Origin: Thermoplasmata archaeon
GTDB taxonomy: Archaea > Thermoplasmatota > Thermoplasmata > Thermoplasmatales > Thermoplasmataceae
Direction of reading: 5' to 3'
Assembly (NCBI GenBank): GCA_021792045.1
Contig: JAJYVJ010000128.1
Location: 1-5,131 of the forward strand
DNA length: 5,131 nt
Below are positions 1-4,952 of the stretch, piece by piece. The translations under genes and the position numbers were made by a program. The notes below the pieces were generated by a model, which was given only the letters and a program-made list of their open reading frames with translations, searched no databases and was not told the origin of the DNA. Every line of letters begins with the position of its first letter. The first letter of the stretch is position 1.

Positions 1-78
1 GGAGAATATCACATGTATGTATCTTTCTTTATTTCAGTTGTTGGACAGGTGTTTGAAGTAGAAAATGGCTCTGCGTAG
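1..78 (+). CDS. Possible 3' end of an upstream gene (25 codons plus TAG)
   Basis: Frame 1 is open from the window edge to a TAG at 76-78 and reads as a plausible protein tail. A hydrophobic strand-like stretch (YVSFFISVVGQVF) is followed by a polar end, EVENGSA. The other two forward frames stop at 58-60 and 52-54 and give less protein-like, Cys-rich text. I do not recognise the family, and only the C-terminus would be present, so no function is offered. The stop lies 22 bp before an AT-rich promoter region, which fits the end of one gene before the next begins. A chance open stretch of this length is quite possible. Confidence 0.35.
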   Translation, partial: GEYHMYVSFFISVVGQVFEVENGSA

Positions 79-99
79 AGTATTGATACATTAATTATG

Positions 100-141
100 T
101 AATTATATATAATTATAAAAGAAAATGACAAATCTAATATA
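100..141 (+). promoter_or_regulatory. AT-rich promoter region of the glycosyltransferase gene
   Basis: Two TATA-like elements lie upstream of the ATG at 168. The first is a perfect 16-bp AT palindrome, TAATTATATATAATTA (100-115). The second is TAATATA at 135-141, centred about 30 bp before the ATG. The second would give an almost leaderless transcript. The first would give a leader of about 35 nt containing AAGGT at 144-148, which is rather far from the start for a Shine-Dalgarno site. The sequence alone does not show which one is used. Confidence 0.45.
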
Positions 142-167
142 CAAAGGTCTACTGAACTGAACAATAA

Positions 168-1556
168 ATGTACAAAAATAACGAAGAAAAACATCTAGGC
201 CCCAGATTAGGAATAAGTATCTGGATTATGGCGATAATATTCTTTCCGCTAATACTTTTTGTAATATTGAATTCTACAGACATCTGGACGCCTTTTACCA
301 TTTATGCGACACTTTCATGGTCTTTCGGCCTTCCTATAATAGCCATTTCATTCATAGGTGGATTCAGTTCCAGAAAATTCAGGATTTCTGACTTTAAGGG
401 AAGAACTTCAAAAAGAGTTATATTTGAGATTCCCACCATAGGCAATATTGCCAATCTAAATTCCCTTTACAGGGTTATAGATTCTATAATAAAATTTGCT
501 CCTGCGAACCTTGATAACTGGCGCATAGACCTTGTCTTGGAGGAGTGGTCGGAAGGAATTGAACTTATTAAAAGCAGGTATGCCGTTAGCGATACAGTGA
601 ATTTAATAATTGTGCCGAAAGGATATGTATCTAAGATGAAATCGGTCAACAAATCAAGAGCACTGCAATATGCTCTGGATTACCACGTTTCTCGTGGGGA
701 AACCGGCAAAGAGACATGGATATTCCATCTAGACGATGATGCTTCTGTTGGTACCGATACCATAGCTGCTATCGCTGAGCATTTGAAGTTCAAGGGTGAA
801 AAATATCTTTTAGCCCAAGGGGTTCTTGCTTTCCCACACAACAATTCAAATTCCATAATTCCAAAATTTGCAGATTCCATGAGACCAACAGATGACCTTA
901 CGAGATTCTACTTCTTCACTGCTCTAATGAAGACTCCGCTTGTTGGTCTTCACGGAGAAAATTTGCTAGTAAGATCCGACGTGGAAGCAGAGATAGGCTG
1001 GGATAACGGAAATAGACCAATTTCTGATGATAGCTGTTTTGGTTTAGCTTTTTCAGAACGTTACCCAGGACGCTCGTCGTTTCTTCCGGCTTTTACCTAC
1101 GGGGCTTCACCGTGCAGTATTTCTGATATGTTGAGGCAGAGACGTCGATGGCTAGTTGATCTGACAAATCTTGGTATATATGGTCCACTACCATTGAAAT
1201 ACAGGCTCATTTTCATTTATTCCGTGCTATTCTGGAGTAGTATGGTGACGCAGAACATCATATTTGGCCTGATTGTTTTTCAGTCTCTACACCTGATAAC
1301 TTTTGAGTTGATTACCCCACCAATGGGTGTAATGTGGGCATTCACATACAGTTTCTGGATCTGGTTTTACTGGAACGGTTTGCATATAAACCATCAGGTT
1401 ACAGAAAAAAAGAAGCCGTTCTGGAAAAAAGCGCTAATAATGATTCCACTGTTTTTCTTTGTAATCGGCCCACTGGAAACAGCTGGAGGTATCTGGGGAT
1501 TATACGCTTTCTTAAAGAAAGAGAGAAGATTTCAAGTAATCATGAAACCAAACTAA
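168..1556 (+). CDS. Membrane-anchored family 2 glycosyltransferase, Egghead-like
   Basis: This is a predicted 462-residue processive-type or lipid-linked sugar transferase at the cytoplasmic membrane. Two N-terminal membrane segments (about 14-34 and 41-65) precede a GT-A catalytic domain. Visible landmarks are the opening strand VIFEIPTIGN (84-93), NKSRALQYAL (161-170), the nucleotide-sugar/metal motif HLDDDAS with D189-D191, the SDD motif at 286-288 that probably supplies the base, and QRRRW at 324-328 (the QxxRW signature). Three further membrane segments follow at about 346-375, 386-408 and 420-449. The order FEIPT-DDD-SDD-QRRRW and the C-terminal membrane bundle resemble the Egghead (beta-1,4-mannosyltransferase) branch of GT2, but donor, acceptor and product cannot be read from the sequence. 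An in-frame TAA lies directly before the ATG at 168, so no longer version is possible. A role in glycolipid, lipoglycan or surface glycan synthesis is inferred. The gene stands alone and converges on padR. Confidence 0.85.
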   Translation: MYKNNEEKHLGPRLGISIWIMAIIFFPLILFVILNSTDIWTPFTIYATLSWSFGLPIIAISFIGGFSSRKFRISDFKGRTSKRVIFEIPTIGNIANLNSLYRVIDSIIKFAPANLDNWRIDLVLEEWSEGIELIKSRYAVSDTVNLIIVPKGYVSKMKSVNKSRALQYALDYHVSRGETGKETWIFHLDDDASVGTDTIAAIAEHLKFKGEKYLLAQGVLAFPHNNSNSIIPKFADSMRPTDDLTRFYFFTALMKTPLVGLHGENLLVRSDVEAEIGWDNGNRPISDDSCFGLAFSERYPGRSSFLPAFTYGASPCSISDMLRQRRRWLVDLTNLGIYGPLPLKYRLIFIYSVLFWSSMVTQNIIFGLIVFQSLHLITFELITPPMGVMWAFTYSFWIWFYWNGLHINHQVTEKKKPFWKKALIMIPLFFFVIGPLETAGGIWGLYAFLKKERRFQVIMKPN

Positions 1557-1572
1557 ATTTCCATAATGGTTG

Positions 1573-1587
1573 CCTTTCTCTTTTCTG
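1573..1587 (+). terminator. Pyrimidine-rich stop region after the glycosyltransferase
   Basis: A T/C-rich stretch (CCTTTCTCTTTTCTG) begins about 17 bp after the TAA. Its last part forms a short inverted repeat, TTTTC-TGA-GAAAA (1581-1593). Archaeal termination mainly needs U-rich RNA, so this is a reasonable but weak candidate. Confidence 0.3.
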
Positions 1588-1598
1588 AGAAAATTGTC

Positions 1599-1605
1599 AA
1601 AAAAA
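1599..1605 (-). terminator. Oligo-T terminator of padR
   Basis: Read on the minus strand, a run of seven T residues starts 3 bp beyond the padR stop codon (TAA at 1609-1611). Uninterrupted T runs just after a gene are the usual archaeal intrinsic termination signal. It lies in the 52-bp gap between two convergent genes. Confidence 0.5.
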
Positions 1606-1608
1606 GGA

Positions 1609-2091
1609 TTATTTTGTTTTAGATATGATGCTGTTCAGCTTGTTGACGAGTTCGGTTAACTTACCCTTATAAGTTGACATCTCCCCTCCAAGATCCGTAA
1701 AGTAGTTCATGTAAGATTCAATTTCAGACAGCATGTCATCCACCGTTTTTGGTCTTGAAAATGGTGAAAAGCCCTGCATTATTGATCTCCTTATCGATAG
1801 TTCTTCTTTCCCGGACTGCGTAAGTTCGTACCTACCATCATCGAGTTTTTTTACGAAACCTTCCTTTTCGAGTTGGGAAAGTAACGGGTATATTGTGCCG
1901 GGACTCGGCCTCCAATGGCCCATGCTCCTAGAGAATGTCTCGTCCATAATTTCAGAACCTCGCATAGCCTTCTCAGAAAGAACATCAAGCACGAGATTTC
2001 TGAGGCCCCCGAACATGCCCCATTCTCTGTTTCCCATTCTTCCATGTCTGTGCTCATGTGTCCACCCTTCTTCATTCATTCTTCCATACAT
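1609..2091 (-). CDS. PadR-family transcriptional regulator
   Basis: This is a 160-residue DNA-binding regulator. The winged helix-turn-helix spans about residues 29-100. The family signature is clear: a first helix around LRNLVLDVLSEKAMRGSEIM (30-49), the recognition segment PSPGTIYPLLSQLEKEGFV (62-80), and the wing DDGRYELTQSGKEEL (84-98). The C-terminal part (about 115-158) looks helical, with MLSEIESYMNYF and ELVNKLNSII, matching the dimerisation region of PadR proteins. An N-terminal tail of about 28 residues is rich in His, Met, Gly and Arg (H12, H14, H16). The start at 2091 is supported by a strong Shine-Dalgarno site 5 nt upstream; an internal ATG at codon 5 lacks one. PadR proteins often repress their own gene and a neighbour in response to a small molecule or metal. 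The ligand here is unknown. Divergent citrate synthase and the CGATA cluster between the two genes suggest autoregulation, possibly with control of that enzyme. Confidence 0.9.
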   Translation of the reverse strand: MYGRMNEEGWTHEHRHGRMGNREWGMFGGLRNLVLDVLSEKAMRGSEIMDETFSRSMGHWRPSPGTIYPLLSQLEKEGFVKKLDDGRYELTQSGKEELSIRRSIMQGFSPFSRPKTVDDMLSEIESYMNYFTDLGGEMSTYKGKLTELVNKLNSIISKTK

Positions 2092-2096
2092 TTTTT

Positions 2097-2102
2097 ATCA
2101 CC
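2097..2102 (-). promoter_or_regulatory. Strong Shine-Dalgarno site for padR
   Basis: On the minus strand GGTGAT lies 5 nt before the padR ATG. It matches six bases of the archaeal 16S rRNA 3'-end complement (GGAGGTGATC). It fixes the padR start and implies a leadered mRNA, unlike the apparently leaderless genes at 4421 and 4953. Confidence 0.65.
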
Positions 2103-2103
2103 A

Positions 2104-2147
2104 TACCGATATCGCCTACCGATATTTAACTATATCGATTTCCGATA
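2104..2147. promoter_or_regulatory. CGATA/TATCG element cluster, probable PadR operator
   Basis: Five copies of CGATA or its complement TATCG fall within 44 bp: CGATA at 2107-2111, 2120-2124 and 2143-2147, and TATCG at 2110-2114 and 2133-2137. They build a perfect palindrome CGATATCG (2107-2114), an inverted repeat CGATAT-N6-ATATCG (2120-2137), a second one TATCG-N5-CGATA (2133-2147), and a direct repeat TACCGATAT (2104-2112 and 2117-2125) with a 13-bp step. The cluster flanks a TATA-like core at 2122-2129 in the spacer between the divergent padR and citrate synthase genes. A bound repressor would compete with TBP/TFB there. Binding by PadR is inferred from position and symmetry. Confidence 0.6.
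2122..2129 (-). promoter_or_regulatory. TATA box of padR, possibly usable in both directions
   Basis: On the minus strand TTAAATAT is centred about 34 bp upstream of the padR ATG. A start roughly 26 bp downstream, near 2100, would leave a leader of about 9 nt holding GGTGAT. Read on the plus strand, ATATTTAA is also TATA-like and would place a start near 2151, giving citrate synthase a leader of about 70 nt. The plus-strand use is speculative. Confidence 0.45.
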
Positions 2148-2220
2148 ATGAATGTCTTATCCATGCTTTTCAAGAAAAGATGAATTTCTTATGCAAAAAA
2201 GGCATTAACCCTTGATAAAA

Positions 2221-3375
2221 ATGATGAATTCGAATCAGATTAGCCCAGGTTTAGAAGATGTTAACATAAAGTGGACAAGATTAACAAGCATAGATGGGAA
2301 CAAGGGAATCCTAAGATATAGCGGTTATTCTATAGATGATATAATAAAATCCGGCGCAGATGTGGGAGAGATACAATATCTCTTCCTTAATGGAAAATTG
2401 CCTAATAAGGAAGAATTCATAAATTTTTCTGAAAGCGTAGAAAGAGGATACAATATCCCAGACTACGTAATCAAATCGATTAGAAATCTCCCTGTAGAAT
2501 CAGATTCTGTTGCGATGCAGATGGCTTCTTTTGCCTCACTTGCTGCTGCGAAAGCCAAATTCCGGTGGGATAAAGACAAAGACAGGACTAATGCGGCTGA
2601 GGCCATAGGAACCATGTTAGCAGTAACTGCAAACGTCTACAGGCATTTTATGGGACTCGAGCCAGTAGTTCCAGAGAAACAGGGAGGTTTTGCAGAAACT
2701 TTCCTGAATGCATGCTTCGACAAGAAGCCATCAAAGGAAGAAGTAGAAGCCATGAATGCTGCTTTGATACTTTACACGGATCACGAAGTACCAGCCTCGA
2801 CGACTGCAGGTCTCGTTGCTGTTTCGACGCTTTCCGACATGTATTCTGGAGTTACTGCTGCACTTGCCGCATTAAAAGGGCCTTTGCATGGTGGCGCTGC
2901 TGAGGCAGCAATTGCGCAATTTGCTTCAATTGGCTCCGTGGACAATGTTGAAAAATGGTTCGACGAAAATATTGTTAAAAATAAGAGCAGATTGATGGGA
3001 TTTGGACATAGGGTGTATAGAACGTGGGATCCAAGAGGGATAATATTTAGGGAGAAAGCAGGAGTGCTTGTAAAAAAGAATAAGGAAGCTGAGAATCTTT
3101 TTAAGATTGCGGTAAAGCTTCAGGATATCGCTATCCCTAAATTCGGTAGCAAGGGCATATACCCGAATACAGACTATTATTCAGGGATTGTATACATGTC
3201 TCTTGGTTTTCCGTTAAAGAATAATATTTACACTGGCTTATTTGCGCTATCTAGGATAACTGGGCTGATGGCTCATTTCATAGAATACGTTGAGGAACAA
3301 CAACGTTTGATACGTCCAAGAAGTATATACAAGGGTCCTGAACCCAGAGATTTCGTACCTATAAGTAAAAGATAA
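2221..3375 (+). CDS. gltA: Citrate synthase (possibly also 2-methylcitrate synthase)
   Basis: This cytoplasmic enzyme condenses acetyl-CoA and oxaloacetate to citrate, the entry step of the citric acid cycle. The 384-residue product is of the short archaeal/Gram-positive dimeric type. Catalytic residues are evident: H223 in GPLHGG, H263 in FGHRV and D318 in NTDYY. Also conserved are H188 in TDHEVPAST, the DPR arginine R272, and the C-terminal QRLIRPR segment (361-367). From memory, the block ILYTDHEVPASTTAGLVAVS and the sequence after it are nearly identical to T. acidophilum citrate synthase, whose H222, H262 and D317 correspond here with an offset of one (initiator Met). I chose ATG 2221 because it matches that length. 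A TTG at 2212 would add three residues but is better read as part of a weak TTGAT ribosome-contact sequence 4 nt before the ATG; ATG 2224 is also possible. Some archaeal members also accept propionyl-CoA, so methylcitrate activity cannot be excluded. Confidence 0.96.
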   Translation: MMNSNQISPGLEDVNIKWTRLTSIDGNKGILRYSGYSIDDIIKSGADVGEIQYLFLNGKLPNKEEFINFSESVERGYNIPDYVIKSIRNLPVESDSVAMQMASFASLAAAKAKFRWDKDKDRTNAAEAIGTMLAVTANVYRHFMGLEPVVPEKQGGFAETFLNACFDKKPSKEEVEAMNAALILYTDHEVPASTTAGLVAVSTLSDMYSGVTAALAALKGPLHGGAAEAAIAQFASIGSVDNVEKWFDENIVKNKSRLMGFGHRVYRTWDPRGIIFREKAGVLVKKNKEAENLFKIAVKLQDIAIPKFGSKGIYPNTDYYSGIVYMSLGFPLKNNIYTGLFALSRITGLMAHFIEYVEEQQRLIRPRSIYKGPEPRDFVPISKR

Positions 3376-3404
3376 AAATTTCAATGAGAAATATCTTTTA
3401 AGAT

Positions 3405-3548
3405 TTAATCTCCATTTCCATGCTCAAAGTATCCTGAAAGATACGATTCAGAATCTGCTTCAGCCTCACTAGCAGTATATATCTCTACCAGATATTTCCC
3501 AGTATAGTTTTGCATTCTCCTGTTATTCCTTACATTTACCGATTCCAT
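3405..3548 (-). CDS. Small hypothetical protein, 47 aa
   Basis: This unrecognised short open frame fills the gap after citrate synthase. A stop codon directly precedes the ATG, and a well-formed TATA box is centred 28 bp upstream, which predicts a nearly leaderless transcript. The product has a basic N-terminus (R7, R10, R11) and an acidic, Tyr-rich remainder: Y15, Y19, Y24, Y36, Y40 and Glu/Asp spread from E22 to D47. KYLVEIYTA (18-26) could be a beta strand and SEAEADSESYLSGYF (27-41) a helix. There is no cysteine, signal peptide or membrane segment. A second ATG at codon 12 (3515) has AGGAG only 1 nt upstream, too close for normal use. Codons look native, with AGG/AGA for Arg and mixed third positions. 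It ends 29 bp from the citrate synthase stop, convergent to it. The promoter geometry is the main argument; chance cannot be excluded without homologues. Confidence 0.5.
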   Translation of the reverse strand: MESVNVRNNRRMQNYTGKYLVEIYTASEAEADSESYLSGYFEHGNGD

Positions 3549-3571
3549 TTAAGAAAGATAATTACACTGTG

Positions 3572-3580
3572 TATTTATAA
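3572..3580 (-). promoter_or_regulatory. TATA box of the 47-aa ORF
   Basis: On the minus strand TTATAAATA is centred near 3576, 28 bp before the ATG at 3548. An archaeal start about 26 bp downstream of the TATA centre would fall within a few bases of that ATG. The rest of the gap, 3581-3685, shows no open frame or structure I can support. Confidence 0.5.
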
Positions 3581-3685
3581 TTTGTTGAATCACACTACGT
3601 TAATTGCCGAAATAAAATAGATTCCCTCACATTTTCTATGGAAAGAGCATAACTTCTGCAGTACAAATGTAGAAAATGAAATTGC

Positions 3686-3713
3686 CGCTGTTTTTCCAGC
3701 GAATAAAAATAGG
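3686..3713 (-). terminator. Terminator region of the AhpC-type peroxiredoxin
   Basis: Just past the stop codon at 3716-3718, the minus strand reads a T-rich stretch (CTATTTTTATT) and then a GC-rich hairpin, CGCTG-GAAAAA-CAGCG (arms 3697-3701 and 3686-3690). The T run is the likely archaeal stop signal. The hairpin comes after it, the reverse of the bacterial order, so its role is uncertain. Confidence 0.45.
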
Positions 3714-3715
3714 GA

Positions 3716-4303
3716 TTAAAGTTTCCCTATATCATTTACGATGTTAATATCCAGAGCTTCATTTCCTGGTTCCCAGTTCGCTGGGATCGCACACATATGC
3801 CCCTCGCCGGCTGGTGTATCATGTAGAACCTTTAGACCCATAAACGCGGAATATATATGCCTTACATCCTTTCCGAGTCCGCTATTGAACAGTGCAACAT
3901 ACTGTACTTTTCCCTCTGGATCAACAATGACAAGGCCTCTCTGCGCCTGATACCCTTTTGAATCAAGGAATCCGTAATCTTTAGCAATCTCCTTCTTGTA
4001 ATCGTCAATAAGTGGAATTTTGCTTTTGCTTACTCGTGGGGACGTATCGCACCACGCTTTGTGGGAGAAAACTGAATCCTCACTCACTCCAAAGACCTGG
4101 GCCCCATCTTCCAGGAACTTATCATAAGAGCCCATAAGTGCCTCTATATCAGTTGCACATACAAAAGTAAAATCTCCTGGATAGAATGTTAGGATGACCC
4201 ATTTTCCTCTGTAGTCAGATAGTTTTACTGTCTTTATTTCTTTACTTTCCGGGAAGTACGCCTCTGTCTCAAAATCTGGTGCCATTTCGTCTATTCTCAA
4301 CAT
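3716..4303 (-). CDS. Peroxiredoxin, AhpC/Prx1-type 2-Cys
   Basis: This cytoplasmic thiol peroxidase of 195 residues reduces hydrogen peroxide and organic peroxides using electrons from a thioredoxin-like or AhpD/AhpF-like partner not present here. The thioredoxin fold starts at MAPDFETEA (7-15). The active site YPGDFTFVC carries P42, T46 and peroxidatic C49 in the PxxxTxxC pattern, and R122 in QRGLVIVD completes the catalytic set. The C-terminal motif HMCAIPANWEPG supplies the probable resolving C171, as in the VCPANWKPG motif of AhpC. Length is typical of the family. Two departures stand out. The usual VCPTE reads VCATD, losing the proline after the peroxidatic cysteine. The usual HKAWHDTS reads HKAWCDTS, adding a third cysteine, C85. 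The resolving motif also has extra residues between Cys and PANW. The gene diverges from the Bcp-type peroxiredoxin across 117 bp, suggesting related but separately started transcription. Only a weak GGT-type ribosome site precedes the ATG. Confidence 0.93.
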   Translation of the reverse strand: MLRIDEMAPDFETEAYFPESKEIKTVKLSDYRGKWVILTFYPGDFTFVCATDIEALMGSYDKFLEDGAQVFGVSEDSVFSHKAWCDTSPRVSKSKIPLIDDYKKEIAKDYGFLDSKGYQAQRGLVIVDPEGKVQYVALFNSGLGKDVRHIYSAFMGLKVLHDTPAGEGHMCAIPANWEPGNEALDINIVNDIGKL

Positions 4304-4323
4304 ATTAACCGGCTGAGGTATGC

Positions 4324-4342
4324 TAAAATTATTGATATTTTT
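4324..4342 (-). promoter_or_regulatory. Candidate promoter of the AhpC-type peroxiredoxin
   Basis: The minus strand holds an AT-rich stretch with two TATA-like options: TAATTTTA (4324-4331), about 25 bp before the ATG, and AAAAATATC nearer 4342. The first would give a leaderless message, the second a short leader ending in GGTTAAT. Neither is a strong match. The middle of the divergent spacer (about 4343-4390) shows no clear operator. Confidence 0.3.
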
Positions 4343-4393
4343 TACTAATCACAGTCTTGCCTTTCATTTTCCAAGTTTTTCGCTACATTTCCC

Positions 4394-4401
4394 TTATATA
4401 A
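4394..4401 (+). promoter_or_regulatory. TATA box of the Bcp-type peroxiredoxin
   Basis: TTATATAA is centred about 24 bp before the ATG at 4421, so transcription should start at or very near the A of the start codon. No Shine-Dalgarno sequence lies between them (the interval ends ATATTACCCT), consistent with leaderless translation. Confidence 0.65.
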
Positions 4402-4420
4402 TGAATAAAAATATTACCCT

Positions 4421-4876
4421 ATGACTCTGCCTGTAGGATCACACGCACCTGATTTTAAGGGAACCGACGAAAAAGGAAACGCCATAACTCTTTATGAAGT
4501 TCTAAAAGACCATAACGTTGTACTTTACTTTTACCCAAAAGATGAAACACCAGGTTGCACAAAGGAGGCTTGCACTTTCAGGGATAACTGGGAAGACATA
4601 AACAAACTAGGCGCGACAGTGATAGGCATAAGCTCTGATTCTGTTGAATCCCATCGTAAATTTAAGGAGAACCATTCTCTTCCATTTACCCTCATAAGTG
4701 ATCCAGACAAATCAATAAGGAAAGCTTATGACGCAATTGGCACATTGTTGCCTCCTCGGATAAGCTATGTTATAACGAAAGATGGTACCATAATCCATGT
4801 ATATAACTCGCAGATGAATCCGGCAAAGCATGTTGCTCTAGCTAAGGAAAAATTGAAGAATTTAATAAATGCATGA
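4421..4876 (+). CDS. bcp: Peroxiredoxin, Bcp/PrxQ type
   Basis: This 151-residue cytoplasmic thiol peroxidase belongs to the bacterioferritin comigratory protein/PrxQ group. It acts as a monomeric or dimeric atypical 2-Cys enzyme usually recycled by thioredoxin. Signatures are GSHAPDFKGTDEKGN at the start (6-20), the active site YPKDETPGCTKEAC with peroxidatic C46 and resolving C51 (the CxxxxC spacing of PrxQ), T43 as the catalytic threonine, and R113 in PPRISYVI. The strands VIGISSDSVESHRKF (67-81) and PFTLISDPD (88-96) are also typical. Length fits the family's usual 150-160 residues. The start follows a TATA box by about 24 bp with no ribosome site, so the message is probably leaderless. 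An earlier ATG at 4401 meets a stop after seven codons and is not used for this protein. It pairs divergently with an AhpC-type enzyme, placing two peroxide-reducing classes at one locus. Confidence 0.95.
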   Translation: MTLPVGSHAPDFKGTDEKGNAITLYEVLKDHNVVLYFYPKDETPGCTKEACTFRDNWEDINKLGATVIGISSDSVESHRKFKENHSLPFTLISDPDKSIRKAYDAIGTLLPPRISYVITKDGTIIHVYNSQMNPAKHVALAKEKLKNLINA

Positions 4877-4899
4877 AATACTTTTAGATTGACTCTACA

Positions 4900-4906
4900 T
4901 TTTTTT
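4900..4906 (+). terminator. Oligo-T terminator after bcp
   Basis: A run of seven T residues lies 23 bp after the bcp stop codon and about 20 bp before the next gene's TATA box. It suggests that bcp is transcribed alone and not into the following dehydrogenase gene. Confidence 0.5.
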
Positions 4907-4926
4907 CATAATTCAAAAATCAAAAC

Positions 4927-4934
4927 TTTATATT
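4927..4934 (+). promoter_or_regulatory. TATA box of the phosphoglycerate dehydrogenase-like gene
   Basis: TTTATATT, preceded by an A-rich stretch that could serve as a BRE, is centred about 23 bp before the GTG at 4953. The spacing matches that of bcp and predicts a leaderless message, which also supports GTG as the real start. Confidence 0.6.
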
Positions 4935-4952
4935 TCCTCGTGTTAAGCCATT

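Noticed and set aside
9..194. 61-codon minus-strand frame across the region upstream of the glycosyltransferase
   Set aside because: It is low-complexity Phe/Ile/Ser text read from AT-rich promoter DNA, overlaps the glycosyltransferase start, and has no recognisable domain.
1733..2215. 160-codon plus-strand frame opposite padR
   Set aside because: It is antisense to a clear PadR gene; the product is Ser/Pro/Cys-rich with no family features and runs through the operator region.
2212..2220. TTG at 2212 as the citrate synthase start
   Set aside because: The ATG at 2221 gives the family length and aligns the catalytic residues with the T. acidophilum enzyme, and the TTGAT looks like a weak ribosome-contact site.
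3123..3136. GGATA-TCGC-TATCC inverted repeat, similar to the CGATA cluster
   Set aside because: It encodes the residues DIAIP inside citrate synthase, far from any promoter, and is most simply explained as coding sequence.
3401..3411. AGATTTAATCT palindrome after citrate synthase as a hairpin terminator
   Set aside because: The arms are five bp with a one-base centre, so no stable hairpin can form, and there is no following T run on the plus strand.
3679..3750. Short plus-strand frame beginning ATG AAA TTG CCG
   Set aside because: It is about 23 codons, overlaps the 3' end of the peroxiredoxin antisense, and has no promoter or ribosome site.
3741..3950. 69-codon plus-strand frame antisense to the AhpC-type peroxiredoxin
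   Set aside because: It lies wholly inside a confidently identified gene on the other strand and has no family features.
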